Shown here one piece after another: positions 34,205 to 45,667 of a DNA stretch of 64,000 nt (position 1 is the first letter of the stretch; each line of letters begins with the position of its first letter). The notes below the pieces were generated by a model. It made no database searches. It was not told the origin of the DNA and saw only the letters and a list, made by a program, of their open reading frames with translations. The stretch lies in contig JBCNJP010000025.1 in assembly GCA_039602395.1 (NCBI GenBank), positions 44,535,980 to 44,599,979 on the forward strand, read 5' to 3'. Source of the DNA: Deinandra increscens subsp. villosa (taxonomy: Eukaryota; Streptophyta; Magnoliopsida; Asterales; Asteraceae). Both the position numbers and the translations under genes were made by a program.

Positions 34205-35419
34205 TGTTATGGGCTAAAATCCTAGTCCAACATTTTGATAACTCCTCCGCATCCTGAACTGTTCTAGCATCCTAAACTATTCTGGCATCTTGGACAGTCT
34301 GTTATCCTGAACTATCTTGGTATTATGAACGATTAACACTAACGATTTTCTTTATTTTGTCACGTGTTATTTGACTCAGGCAACCTCATTAACGAAGGTA
34401 AGACTTGGTCAAGTTAGTTAGAAGCATGAAAGAGACGTTGGAAGCTAAGGACTCGGACTCTAATGGCTATTATTGACTGAGGATCCTCTCCTTGATTTTC
34501 AAATATTAGTTAGCTTACCCTATGTATAAATATTAGTGGCATAGGGTATTGATCAGGACTTTTTCCCAATTTTCACTAGTAATCAGAGCACATAGCAAGC
34601 CACTCCAACGAACTTGTATACTCAAAGTTTACATATCAATAAAATTGATTCGGTGGGGACTTCCATCATCAACTGAGAGTTTTATGCCATCGGTCCTTAG
34701 AGACATGTAAGGATTATATAAGGGCTTTCACTCATATAAATCATGATGTTCAACATCTAAATTTAAGCACAGGAGTTTATTCTTAGCATTCACAAATTCA
34801 TCATCAGAATTCAAGGATTTGCCTTTAATATTCTTAGTTTTGTTTCTAGCATCCTTAACGAATTTTTAAGCATTTTCAACTTTTTAACCATTTACGTTTA
34901 GAGCATCCTACCTCGCAAACTAATTTGAACACTAAATTCTATTTTGCAATTTTTGATCAAAACAATCTGGCGACCACTATGGGGTAAGTGGTGCTTTTCA
35001 TTTTACAAATCTTTGAAATATTCATCATGAATCTTTTTGTTTCAAGAATTTCAAAAAATGTCTTTACAACCGAAATCCTCATCTGCTTCCATCCCTCCTA
35101 CCACATCAGATTCGCTTAACTTTCCTCCTCCTCCTCCCATATTTTTAACATCTCAAAAAAGGAATGCGAGTCATGGGAAGAAAGTTTCTACTGGCCTTTG
35201 TCTATCTGGATCTGGACTAAATCCTGAAGCGCCAGTCTTGGTCTCCAATCATGAGATTTTAACCATGTTTACAAAGATGCAACACTATATGGAGCAACAA
35301 CAGAAGGTTAACCAAACTATGATGGGGGAAATGGAGAAGCTTAATTCGGAGATGAGGAAGCCGACAAACACACCATTAACGCCTTTGCATCCTAAAGCCT
35401 TGGACTTCGGCACCCCTAG
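34205..35419 (+). mobile_element. Tat-type LTR, primer site and gag leader
   Basis: The LTR runs 34205-34964 (TGTTATGGGCT to caaaaca), about 760 bp, with TATA near 34524. A mutated primer site (tctggcgaccactatgggg) follows. The gag leader from ATG 35058 begins MSLQPKSSSASIPPT and reads to 35419, including MEQQQKVNQTMMGEMEKLN. It stops where another sequence starts at 35420. The LTR directly follows the gag fragment of element C, so the two may be one element rearranged by unequal recombination. Confidence 0.8.
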
Positions 35420-35762
35420 TGTAACATTTCTAATTTCCGATTATCCAATTCGATCCATTTCTGTAACCCAAACCCATGATTGATAATCGAATGAGGAATT
35501 ACATTTAATCATAATGTTTTATACTTAATTTTATGAGATTGGATTAATTATTATGTTCATTAATCGATTTGATGTTCAATTTGCCTCTATTTCGGATTTT
35601 ATCGCGTACGCGCTGATATTTACGTTTAATCGGGAATTCAAGAAATCTGAGCATTTTATGTGTAATAATAGTTATGCATACAAGTAAATAAAAGTGAATA
35701 CGTGCAAGAATTCGAGGTTTAGAACACAAACAGTGAAAGTTCGGTAAATCCCACGCGATTTC
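35420..35762 (+). mobile_element. LTR fragment
   Basis: Starts TGTAACATTTC, a plausible LTR beginning, in the gag of the preceding element. After 343 bp it ends at the Tat LTR on the minus strand. No ORF. The assignment rests on the terminus only. Confidence 0.4.
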
Positions 35763-36663
35763 TGTTTTGGCTAAAAATTACTTAAGCAAAATTAGTAAAA
35801 CTTGAACCAAATAAGATTGTGAGGTTTGGTGCCTAAGATTAATATATGAAAACGTTTGCAGAAATCCTGGGACAATAGTTGAATTCCAGGGACAAAGGAC
35901 AAAATCCTGGGTAAAAATGTGAATTAAATCAAGAAATCGTTTGATAAATTAGATAACACAAATGCAACCTGAAATGTAAGCAGGAACACCAAGAATTTTA
36001 CTAGGGAAAAGCCCTTAGCCCTTAGATGTCTCTAAGGCGCCGCCGGCATAAAAACCCCGGGTAGCGATAAGACACGCTACCAATTTATTGATCACGTAAA
36101 TGTTTGAGTACAGTGAGTAAGCAGAGAGATAAGCTCGAGAATACAATGAGTAAAGCTCGAATGAGCTGAAAAATAAGTCTAAAAGGTCCTATTTATACTC
36201 CTAGGTCTTCAACAACTTGTCCGATATTCCAGGGATCTTCTCCTCAACGTCTTTTTCAGTTAGTTGACCGAGTTTCCAGCTAACAACCTTTGACCACGTG
36301 CGAAATAAGTCTTCAGCTTCTCCTATTCGACCGTTGGTGGACTCCGTCAATCTGTTCTTGATCAAATATAGGCACAAAATGCGTTAATAACAATGTCCTA
36401 GCATGTAGGGTCATTTCCACATGCTGGGTCATTCGTAAAATAAGGGTGACCCTGGATTAGACTCATCCTGGGTCATAATATTGTATAACCAAAATAAATA
36501 AAGTAAATATGGACTTCCCTGGATTATAGTGACATCCTGGGACATTGCCTTACCGCTGATACATTCAGGGTCATTTGAACTTTACCTGTTAAATTCTGGG
36601 TCAATCCTGCCTTAAGCCTATACCTGTACCCTGGATTACTAGCCGAAAATTCAGGGTATAACA
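35763..36663 (-). repeat. 3' LTR of Tat element G
   Basis: Minus-strand start TGTTATACCCTGAATTTTCG and end tagccaaaaca; 901 bp. Preceded (minus) by the polypurine tract tttgggggcaat at about 36664-36677. A hairpin GGTAGCG/CGCTACC lies at 36060-36081. Same family as the LTRs at 44440, 50503, 60329 and 62173. Confidence 0.92.
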
Positions 36664-36960
36664 ATTGCCCCCAAATTTTCGCAAGTTGTAGATAAGTTTT
36701 ACAGCTGTGAAAATTTCAAATTCGAGGTCTAATCCACGTTCGTTTTAATCGTGTCCGTTAATCAAGGACCTAGCGCGCCACGTCGTGGGGTAACATCCCA
36801 TCACCCCTGCAACTTCCCTTCTCCTTAAATACGAGCCTTAACCTCCTCCTTCTGCACCATTACCGTTTCCGAGAGCAAAGCTTATCGTTAGGATCTCCAG
36901 CTTCTTTCCTCTTCCAACCAAGTAACATTCTTCTTCTCGTCCTTCCCTTTCATTCCGATC

Positions 36961-39900
36961 ATGACCCGAAAGAGAATCCGGTCGGAAACTCTGGCTAGAA
37001 AGACAGGGATCGAGGATTTCCTCGATCAAAGCTACCTGCAAAATCAAGGGTTAGAGACCTGTACCTTCACCGATGACGACATCGCGGCGCTGTTGTCGTC
37101 TGGCCTTTTTCCTGAATCCGCCGAAATCAGACCCTTCGACAGGAGGGTTCGATCGGATTTTTGCTCTGAGACTTGGGTTTGCTTCCCATTTACTCCTTTC
37201 TCCATGGGATTGTCTTTTCCTTTCAGTGGTCTTCTGGCCGAGTTCTTTGAAGCTACCGGCCTAGCTTATGCCCAAACTCTCCTTATCATATGGCGAATCC
37301 TGGGCACCCTTGACCGTCTCAACAGGGAGTTTGACTCTCTGGTTGGGTTATCTGAACTAGCCCTGGGTTATGAACTCAAATCCCATGGTAGCAACCGGTT
37401 TTTGTTCAAGGCTCTGAACAAGGAGGTTCAAATGGTTCCCCGAGCTTCATTTCACGAGGAGTGGAAGGGGAAGTTTTTCTTTTTCAAGAGATCAACCATC
37501 CCGGGAGGGATAGGTCTTCCGATTAGGTGGAGAGTAGATGGTAGGTTCTCACCTGCATTAGGGATTAGGGTTTTTATTTTTTATTATATGTTATTCAAAT
37601 ACTGACCTTGGATTTTTCTGTTTTGCAGTGCCCAGCTTGAGTTCCATTGGTCCCGCAAATCCAGGGGCATTTGAGAGATTTGAGACGTTTCTGACCATCA
37701 CCGAAGAAGACCGAGAATTCAAGGCCGATCCCCACCAAGCTGCTTCCTACTCTTCTCACAACATGTCTAGTTGTAAGTTTCCTGGTACCCTGCCTTTTGG
37801 ACCCTGAATTTCGTTGATTTTTCTTTCTTTTCTCCTTCAGTTGCCGCTACCCCCATCAATCTTGAGAACGTTGACCTTGATGCCTTCCTGCTGGATGGAC
37901 CTGAACAGGACATCCAAGTCCTGACCTCTGTGAAGGCTGAACCCATGTCTGCCCCCAAGGCTCCTTCTTCGAGGGCCTCCGGCACCAAACGCAAAAACAG
38001 GGCCAATACTGCTGCTGCTCCTCCCCTGCAACCCCTGGAGAACATGGATGCCGCTGAGCTGCTCACACATGCTGAAGCCTCTTCTCGCCAAGTAAGATAA
38101 TCCTGGGTACCCCTGAATTTTCTATACAGTTAAACAATTCAAGGTACAAATGTTTAATTAAATTACCCTTTCTTGCAGATTGCTGGGCGATTCTTTGAGC
38201 TGGTCCGGGCTGCTGATAAGCGTACCCATGATGCTGAGTCCTCTGCCAAAAGGGAGCTCGCCGCCCTGAACAAGGAGCTGAACCTGGCCAGGATGATGGC
38301 CAACAAGAACCTGGGGCTGGTGCATGAAAAACCGTATACGGATCGATTCTATGGATGAGACGGAAGTTTTGTCATTGATTCATGTCAAATGATTACATAC
38401 ACCGAAGGAGTATACAACAATTAAGCTCCGGGGGAGGTTGGACAGAACCTCCCCTCTCAACACACAGACACAAGACAGAAACTTACAAAGAAATACAAAG
38501 ACGAAACTATTTATACTTCTTCATTCTGTCCGAACTGGGTAACCTCCGAACCTGCTCCGAACTTCCTCCGAACTTGGAGTTCGGACCACCTTCGGACAAC
38601 TCCGAATCTGGAGTTCGGCTGAGGTTCGGACCTCAGTTCATGTTTCCGACAAATCAGTCTGTTTGACAATTCGAACAGTAACAGCCACACAAGGTTCATG
38701 CATCAACAAATTCCCCCTTGGACGTTACTATCGAATCCAGACAATGATCTTCTAGCAATCTTCAGTCAGCTTGTTGCAGACACCTCTATCTTTAGCAAAC
38801 TCCCCTTGACCGAATCATCAGGTATGCAGGAAACAATTCGCATCTTGTACAATCTCCACAACCAATAAAGTTCCCCCTAGCTTCAAGCACAACCATCCAA
38901 CTTGAACTGGCATGTATGATAATGGTTCACTTCATAAGTTGTATCCGGAAATTGTAAAGACACACGAACATCACTGCATCTTGATAATAATCTTCAATCT
39001 TCACCGAATTGTAACACATTCTAATCTTTATGAAAACAGACATGATCAGCATCTTCAATCACGGAAATTCCCCCTCAGCATCAAATCCATCCCAATATAT
39101 TACTCCGGTAAACGTATATCTCGTTGCAGACTGGAATCTGACCAAGTCTTTCGACAACTCAAGAAAGTATCGGGCATATGACAGAGAGTTCCAAACCATA
39201 ATTGAAAACTTTGACATATCGGTTCGCACGAACATCAGAATATACCACCTTTCCATGAAGATCAAAAACCACCATCACCCCTGAACTGATTGCTTTTGAA
39301 TATTCACTTTTTCAATTATGAAACTTTGAAAGTTTTTAGGGTCGCCCATTTCCCCCTAAACAAGTGACATATTCAAATCTTCAATATTCTTCTGATTCCA
39401 ACCTCGCATTCTTGTAGTGGAATGATAAACTCAAGTAGCCCACAACGGAATCTTTAATCTCATTCAATCTTCAGTTTGTGTAGAAAGATAATCTCCGACA
39501 AATGTTACCATGTAATCATAACCATGTCTCCGAATCTCTGTCCATCATCAGAAACACGTATTCTTGAATCTCTGTCCATCATCAAGAACAATGACTACCC
39601 ACAAACCCATTTCTTGAAGTTCGATCACTAACTCATAACAAGTATCGGAATCTGGATTCTCTTCAAACATAACACCCCACAGCTACCAAATCAAGGGTAA
39701 ACTCGATAACTGGTCGGCTTCTGTAAAAATTCCCACCTAACGGGGGTTCGAGGGCAGCGCCCCTGAGAAGCGGGGTCCAAGGGGCGGTAGCCCATGGCGG
39801 GGTCCAAGGGGCAGAGCCCCTGGCTGGGGCCGTGCTGCCAGGTCAGCGCGAAAAAAATGCATCCGAGCTCGTCCGAACCCTGTCTGATCTACCTCCGAAC

Positions 39901-40915
39901 CCGATCCTCCGAACCCTCTCCGAAACTAACCTTCGGACCTTGTTCGAACCTGACCTTCGGAACCACCTCCGAACCTGACCTTCGGACGTCCGAACCTGGA
40001 GTTCGGAGCGATTATTTTTCAGATCTGTTCTTCGGCCGAACCTTGTCCGAACTCGAACCGGAAATTTTTGAAATCGAACCAGACTCAGAATTTGATCGAA
40101 TTTTGATATACGAAGGCTTCTGTTAGGTAAAAACGTGACTCGGAAAGACTCGATTGATTAAAAACCAAACAGAAACACTTCCAATCACCCCTAACTGAAG
40201 GGTTTAACGTCTCAAAATGAAGAAAAACGATAGATTTCGACCATAGAAAGAGCCAACAGCTCTGATACCAACTGAAAAACCGTATACGGATCGATTCTAT
40301 GGATGAGACGGAAGTTTTTTCATTGATTCGTGTCAAATGATTACATACACCGAAGGAGTATACAACAATTAAGCTCCGGGGGAGGTTGGACAGAACCTCC
40401 CCTCTCAAAACACAGACACAAGACAGAAACTTACAAAGAAATACAAAGACGAAACTATTTATACTTCTTCATTCTGTCCGAACTGGGTAACCTCCGAACC
40501 TGCTCCGAACTTCCTCCGAACTTGGAGTTCGGACCACCTTCGGACAACTCCGAATCTGGAGTTCGGCTGAGGTTCGGACCTCAGTTCATGTTTCCGACAA
40601 ATCAGTCTGTTTGACAATTCGAACAGTAACGGCCACACAAGGTTCATGCATCAACAGGATGTGACCGGATGGGTAACCAAACTGCGCGAACTAGGCGCAA
40701 CCATCCCCGCTGGATGTGACCCCGAAGCTGATCCTGGGACCAGCAAGGGTACTCCATCCAAGGGTTCTGCCGACCATGCCATGGACATCGACCAGCCTAA
40801 GGGAGGAAGTGTGCCAGTCCAGGAGCCCAAGGCAGCAGTGCCGGTGAAGGAAGCTAAGGAGACGATATGCTTGAAGGTTGGGGGTCATTCTCTTGTTTTT
40901 GTGGTTCTTTGTTGA
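36961..40915 (+). CDS. Antisense spliced gene of Tat element, copy G
   Basis: Exons 36961-37540, 37629-37772, 37841-38091 and 38179-38324 join by GT-AG introns in one open frame; the last exon is cut by an LTR element and resumes at 40657-40915. It begins MTRKRIRSETLARK. The N-terminal domain (ETWVCFPFTPFSMGLSFP, GLLAEFFEATGLAY, WRILGTLDRLNREF) resembles the gypsy-type Transposase_28 family, as I recall it. The middle is acidic, then a basic stretch (SGTKRKNR) and a C-terminal helix with coiled-coil character (RELAALNKELNLAR). It lies opposite to gag-pol, between integrase and the polypurine tract. Function unknown; extra antisense ORFs are known for the Tat lineage. About 165 bp of exon 4 is missing at the insertion. 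Confidence 0.8.
39740..39832. repeat. GC-rich short repeats in the 2.3-kb element
   Basis: Words ggggtccaaggggc and agcgcccc/gagcccc recur, giving repeated hairpins with about 26-bp spacing. Confidence 0.6.
39855..40025. repeat. Cluster of tccgaac/gttcgga motifs
   Basis: About fifteen copies of tccgaa or ttcgga in 170 bp; similar clusters occur in both LTRs (38525-38640 and 40475-40590). Possible protein-binding sites. Confidence 0.7.
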
Positions 40916-41940
40916 AAACAATTTAAATTTCATGTTTGTGACGTAATACCGGTTGATGTTTCCCGGTTTTTATTTAAGACAATATGCCCCACCCCTGGAT
41001 TATGAATCCAGGGTTTTTGACATGCCCCCATCCTGGGGTGGCCGGAGCTTTTCCGGACCCAGGATGGTCCTTTTAATATAACTATCTTTAGTTACATGCT
41101 CGTGTTTGAAATACATTTGCTGATGTAAGAAATCATTCTAGGGTTTACCTTAATAATCCTGGGTTGCCCCCAGGATTTTAGGAATCCTCGTAGCTTTGGT
41201 AGTCTTATGAATGTCTCCTGTTATATGAACACAAAGATTAGAATTAACTAGCCAAGTAGTTAATTTGCTTAGGTTTTAACCGTCATGCCCTGGAATAATA
41301 ATCCTGGGCCACTAGGCAGTCTCTTGAGTTATTTCTGGGGTCATACCCGGTGTCGTACTGGCGAACTAGGGATTTCTTCTTAGTCGTACTGACTGGCTAG
41401 GGCATGTCCTCGGAGTCTTAAGTTGGTACGTTAGCACCAATCCATCTCGAAAACGCGTTAATCATTTTAAACCTTAGGAGATCCGAATTTGTCCCTGGAT
41501 TGGGAGGTTGCCACCAATGCTGTTAACACGATGATCCCATAATCCCAGGGTTTCATACTTGGATCACGTGCGTCTCGGGCGAGGCAAAAATTGCCACGTG
41601 CGTCCCGGGCGAGGCGTGGTAGCCCATATTCAATTGGAGGATGCTCAATCCTCAAACCTTAAGAATGGGTTTAGGCCTTACCCATACGAAAGTGAGATGG
41701 CCAATCTCAAACTTAGGAGATATACGCTGAATTTTGTCGAGTTGGGGTATCTCGTGTAGGCTTTGTTCCATGTGTCTTCAATTTTTGAATATCCTGCATG
41801 TTGGGTACCCTGAATCCTGGGATACCGTGGATTCTGGACGAAACATAGATCTTAGCGAATTCGAGATGTTGAATAACAATTTCAAAATACAACGTAATAC
41901 GTAACTGAAAATGCGTGAGCATCGGATCGTCTACTCGATC
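40916..41940 (-). other. Spacer between antisense gene and pol, element G
   Basis: Non-coding. Rich in atcctgg/ccaggat words. Contains a direct repeat of cacgtgcgtc...gggcgaggc at 41564-41616, also present in the full-length element at 57525-57580. Homology ends near 41940. Confidence 0.6.
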
Positions 41941-43327
41941 TAGCTAATCGGACATCGAAACGTAAATAACCGATTGTTTTATTGATCAAACGAGAACAAT
42001 TACAACCAGTAAACCACAGAGAATTGACACAGAGAAACACACTCAGAAACACACACTTAAGATTCGCTTTTCTTCACAAATTTCAGCTTTCGAAGTTTCA
42101 GCATTCTTCTTATCTTGCTTCAATACTTCTAAAACTTCATTCAACATTTTGATTTCAGTAGTCAAATCCTCATTCTTCAAAACCAAACCTTTTGCACGTT
42201 CTTTAGAAATCTTCAATTCAGATTTAATCACCTCAAATTCTTCAGTCAATTGTTGAACTTTATTCATCAACAAAGCATTTTCCTTCATCAAACTCTCCAA
42301 GTTTTCAGCAGATGCATACGAACTTGGTATTGAACTAGTATCTGAACTAGTATCTGAACTTGTATCTGAACAATAATCTTCTTGTAAATCATGAGTAACT
42401 ATTAAAGCTGATGAATCATATCCAAAATGTTTACCCCAATCAATAGCACCATCTTTTTGAACTGTCAATGTTGTTGTCTTGTTTGTGTTACTTGTGGATG
42501 GTTGAGTAAAACCAGGCTTGGATGATTGAGGAATATCAGATTTCTGTTGACATTCTTTGGCAAAATGTCCAAGTTGTTGACATTTAAAGCACTTTAGTTT
42601 TGACTTGTCAAATCCCAATTTGTCACCAGAATTACGTCTTCCATGTTTCTTGAAAAACCTCTTTGACCGTTGACATAACATAGCATATTGCCACGAAACA
42701 TCCAATTCAGTTAATTGATCATCATCAAGTTCTTCAAGATCCTCACTAGTTAACTTTGCATCAGCAACATTTTTGAGAATCAGACCAAAAGATGATGAAA
42801 TCAATGCAGAAATCATTTTGGCACAATCCTCCGTTGATTCAGCCGAGAAAGCACTTTGATTTGTAAAATTTGGAATTGTAAAATTGCAACCTCTTGAAGA
42901 ATTATTATCAGAATTTCCTGAAGCTCCAGCTAGAAAAGCAACACTTGGTGCAGAACTTAAACTTGGTTTAGCTTTAGCATTCATGCTTGCTGAATTTTCA
43001 CCATGATACAATTCCGGATTCTGTAAAGTAACACTTGACTTTTTGTTGTTTAACATTTCCATTTCCCGGGCATGAAGTTTTCCAGTAAGCTCGTGAAATG
43101 TTAAAGCAGGATAGTCCTTGTCATGAGTGAGTAGCAAAACATAATTTTCCCACTTTTCAGGTAAAGCTTCCATGATCTTTTCCTTTAAATCCGCATCAGA
43201 TTTTTCAATTCCAACAACCTTCAATTCACTAATCAAATGTGAAAATCTTGAAACTAGAGGAGTAATGTTTTCATTATCATAATTCTGAAAATTATTGAAT
43301 TCTTTGTTTAAAACTTTCTTCCGACTC
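41941..43327 (-). mobile_element. Ty1/copia gag fragment, up to the gap
   Basis: A gag frame on the minus strand that enters from the assembly gap and ends at 42043. 41941-42042 looks like LTR or 3' flank. No protease, integrase or RT. It may be a non-autonomous gag-only copy or a truncation; the gap hides the 5' side. Confidence 0.65.
42043..43327 (-). CDS. Copia-type gag (partial)
   Basis: Open for about 428 residues from the gap edge. It has the UBN2 gag region (FNNFQNYDNENITPLVSRFS, MEALPEKWENYVLLLTHDKD, LTGKLHAREMEML) and a CCHC knuckle CFKCQQLGHFAKEC. A Ser-rich tract (SDTSSDTSSDTSSIPSS) follows, then a long C-terminal coiled coil (MNKVQQLTEEFEVIKSEL, NEDLTTEIKMLNEVLEVL). Gag forms the particle and binds RNA. 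The N-terminus is lost in the gap. Confidence 0.85.
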
Positions 43328-43827
43328 NNNNNNNNNNNNNNNNNNNNNNNNNNNNNNNNNNNNNNNNNNNNNNNNNNNNNNNNNNNNNNNNNNNNNNNNN
43401 NNNNNNNNNNNNNNNNNNNNNNNNNNNNNNNNNNNNNNNNNNNNNNNNNNNNNNNNNNNNNNNNNNNNNNNNNNNNNNNNNNNNNNNNNNNNNNNNNNNN
43501 NNNNNNNNNNNNNNNNNNNNNNNNNNNNNNNNNNNNNNNNNNNNNNNNNNNNNNNNNNNNNNNNNNNNNNNNNNNNNNNNNNNNNNNNNNNNNNNNNNNN
43601 NNNNNNNNNNNNNNNNNNNNNNNNNNNNNNNNNNNNNNNNNNNNNNNNNNNNNNNNNNNNNNNNNNNNNNNNNNNNNNNNNNNNNNNNNNNNNNNNNNNN
43701 NNNNNNNNNNNNNNNNNNNNNNNNNNNNNNNNNNNNNNNNNNNNNNNNNNNNNNNNNNNNNNNNNNNNNNNNNNNNNNNNNNNNNNNNNNNNNNNNNNNN
43801 NNNNNNNNNNNNNNNNNNNNNNNNNNN
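43328..43827. other. Assembly gap, 500 N
   Basis: Exactly 500 N, so probably a placeholder of unknown true length. The sequences on both sides (copia gag and Tat antisense gene) do not belong to each other. Confidence 1.
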
Positions 43828-44139
43828 GCATAGGCAAGGCCAGTGGCCTGAAAAAAATCGGCCAAGAGACCAGTGAAAGGGAAAGATAAACCCATGGAGA
43901 AAGGAGTGAACGGAAAACAAACCCACGTTTCGGAGCTCAAATCTGACCTAACTCTCTTATCAAAGGGCCTAATCTCAGCGTCAGAAGGAAGAAGACCAGA
44001 CGCCAACAAGCAAGCAATGTCAGCGTCGGTAAAGTTGCAGGTTTCCGATTCCGGAGTTTGCAAGTATTTTTGATCGAGGGAAATCCTCGATCCCGGTCTT
44101 TTTGACCATTGTCTTCGACCGAATCTTCTTACGGGTCAT
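43828..44139 (-). pseudogene. Antisense gene of Tat element, copy M (partial)
   Basis: ATG at 44139 starts MTRKKIRSKT. A one-base insertion near 44080 (relative to copy G) shifts the frame. After it the Transposase_28-like region reads ETCNFTDADIACLLASGL and ETWVCFPFTPFSMGLSFP up to the gap. It is antisense to the Tat 3' LTR at 44440. Confidence 0.8.
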
Positions 44140-44439
44140 GGTAGCAAAAGGGAAAGAAGAATGAAATCAAGAGGAAGGTTACCTGATTGGAAAAATTGGA
44201 AGGCCGGAGGTGTCAACGTAGACTCTTGCTCTCGGAAAAGGTAATGTGAGAGAAGGAAAGGGTTAATGGCGTATTTAAAGACAGGTAGAAGTTACAGAGG
44301 TGATGGGAGGTTACCCAAGACGTGGCATCGTGGACGCTAAATTGACGGACACGATTGAAATAGGCATGGATTAGACCTCAAATTTGAAATTTTCACAGCT
44401 GTAAAACTTATCTACAACTTGCGAAAATTTGGGGGCAAT

Positions 44440-45347
44440 TGTTATACCCTAAATTTTCAGCTGGTAATCCAGGGTACAGGTATAGGCTTAAGGCAAGATT
44501 TACCCAGGAGTCGTATGACCCAGAAATTAACAGGTAAAGTTCAAATGACCCTGAATGTATCAGGAGTAAGGTAATGTCCCAGGATGTCACTGTAATCCAG
44601 GGAAGTCCATATTTACTTTATTTATTTTGGTTATACATTATTATGACCCAGGATGAGTCTAATCCAGGGTCACCCTTATTTTACGAATGACCCAGCATGT
44701 GGAAATGACCCTGCATGCTAGGATATTGTTATTTGTGCCTGTATCTGATCAAGAACAGGTTGATGGAGTCCACCAACGGTCGAATAGGAGAAGCTGAAGA
44801 CTTATTTCGCACGTGGCCAAAGGTTGTTAGCTGGAAACTCGGTCAACTAACTGAAAAAGACGTTGAAGAGAAGATCCCTGGAATATCGGACAAGTTGTTG
44901 AAGACCTAGGAGTATAAATAGGACCTTTAGACTTATTTTTCAGCTCACTCGAGCTTTACCGATTGTATTCTCGTACTCATTTCTCTGCAAACTCATTGTA
45001 CTCAGACATTTACGTGATCAATAAATTGGTAGCGTGTGTTATCGCTACCCGGGGTTTTTATGCCGGCAGCGCCTTAGAGACATCTAAGGGCTAAGGGCTT
45101 TTCCTTAGTAAAATTCTTGGTGTTCCTGCTTACATTTACGGTTTCATTTGTGTTATCTAAATTATCAAACGATTTCTTGATTTAATTCACGTTTTTACCC
45201 AGGATTTTATCTTTTATCCCTGGAATTTAACTATTATCCCAGGATTTCTGCAAACTATTTTCATATATTAAACCTAGGCACCAAACCTCACAATCTTATT
45301 TGGTTCAATTCTTACTAATTTTGCTTAAGTAATTTTTAGCCAAAACA
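44440..45347 (+). repeat. Tat LTR H
   Basis: TGTTATACCC start after the polypurine tract tttgggggcaat; ends gccaaaaca; 908 bp. Hairpin GGTAGCG/CGCTACC at 45028-45049 after an AATAAA. It is the 3' LTR of the antisense-gene copy M, but internal gag sequence of another Tat element follows directly. Confidence 0.92.
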
Positions 45348-45667
45348 AATGCTATGCGGGGCCTGGGGGGACAAAGCAAGGTGGCCCAGGAAGACAGACA
45401 AACAGGCGTCCTAGAAGGATAAGTCCAAGTAGTGTGCATACCACCAGGACTTCGGCCATGTAACCGAGGATTGCATAGCCATGTGCAAGGAGATCAGCTA
45501 CCTGCTGAGCAAGGGTTTCCTGAAAGAGCTCTTGGGAAGAAAGAAAGACAAATCCAAGGGCGTTGACCAGTCTGCAAAATCCAGGGGCACTAACCAAACC
45601 TAGGATGCAGACAGATCACACAGACACCGTGAGCGAGCAACATCTCCATCTCCAGATGGAAAGGTAA

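Larger units (their letters stand above)
38325..40656 (-). mobile_element. Non-autonomous LTR element, 2.3 kb
   Basis: Two 384-bp LTRs (38325-38708 and 40273-40656, TGAAAAACCG to catcaaca) differ at about four bases. On the minus strand a Met-tRNA primer site (complement of gctctgatacca, 40259-40270) follows the right LTR, and a purine tract (AAGGGGGAATTTG) precedes the left one. The 1.56-kb interior has no gag or pol. The primer and size suggest a copia-derived TRIM or SMART-like element. No target duplication: gtgca on the left, ggatg on the right. Confidence 0.85.
35763..41940 (-). mobile_element. Tat-type element G, 3' part
   Basis: On the minus strand: a spacer, then an antisense gene on the plus strand, a polypurine tract and the 3' LTR (36663 down to 35763). 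It has the same order as 57086-61235 of the full-length element. gag and pol are absent because homology ends near 41940, where a copia fragment begins. A 2.3-kb LTR element is inserted at 38325-40656. Confidence 0.85.

Noticed and set aside
38382..38666. The 94-residue ORF that occurs in both LTRs of the 2.3-kb element
   Set aside because: Duplicate only because LTRs are duplicated; composed of tccgaac repeats, no domain.
43295..44063. Long proteins spanning 43328-43827
   Set aside because: They run through N bases; the two sides are unrelated elements.
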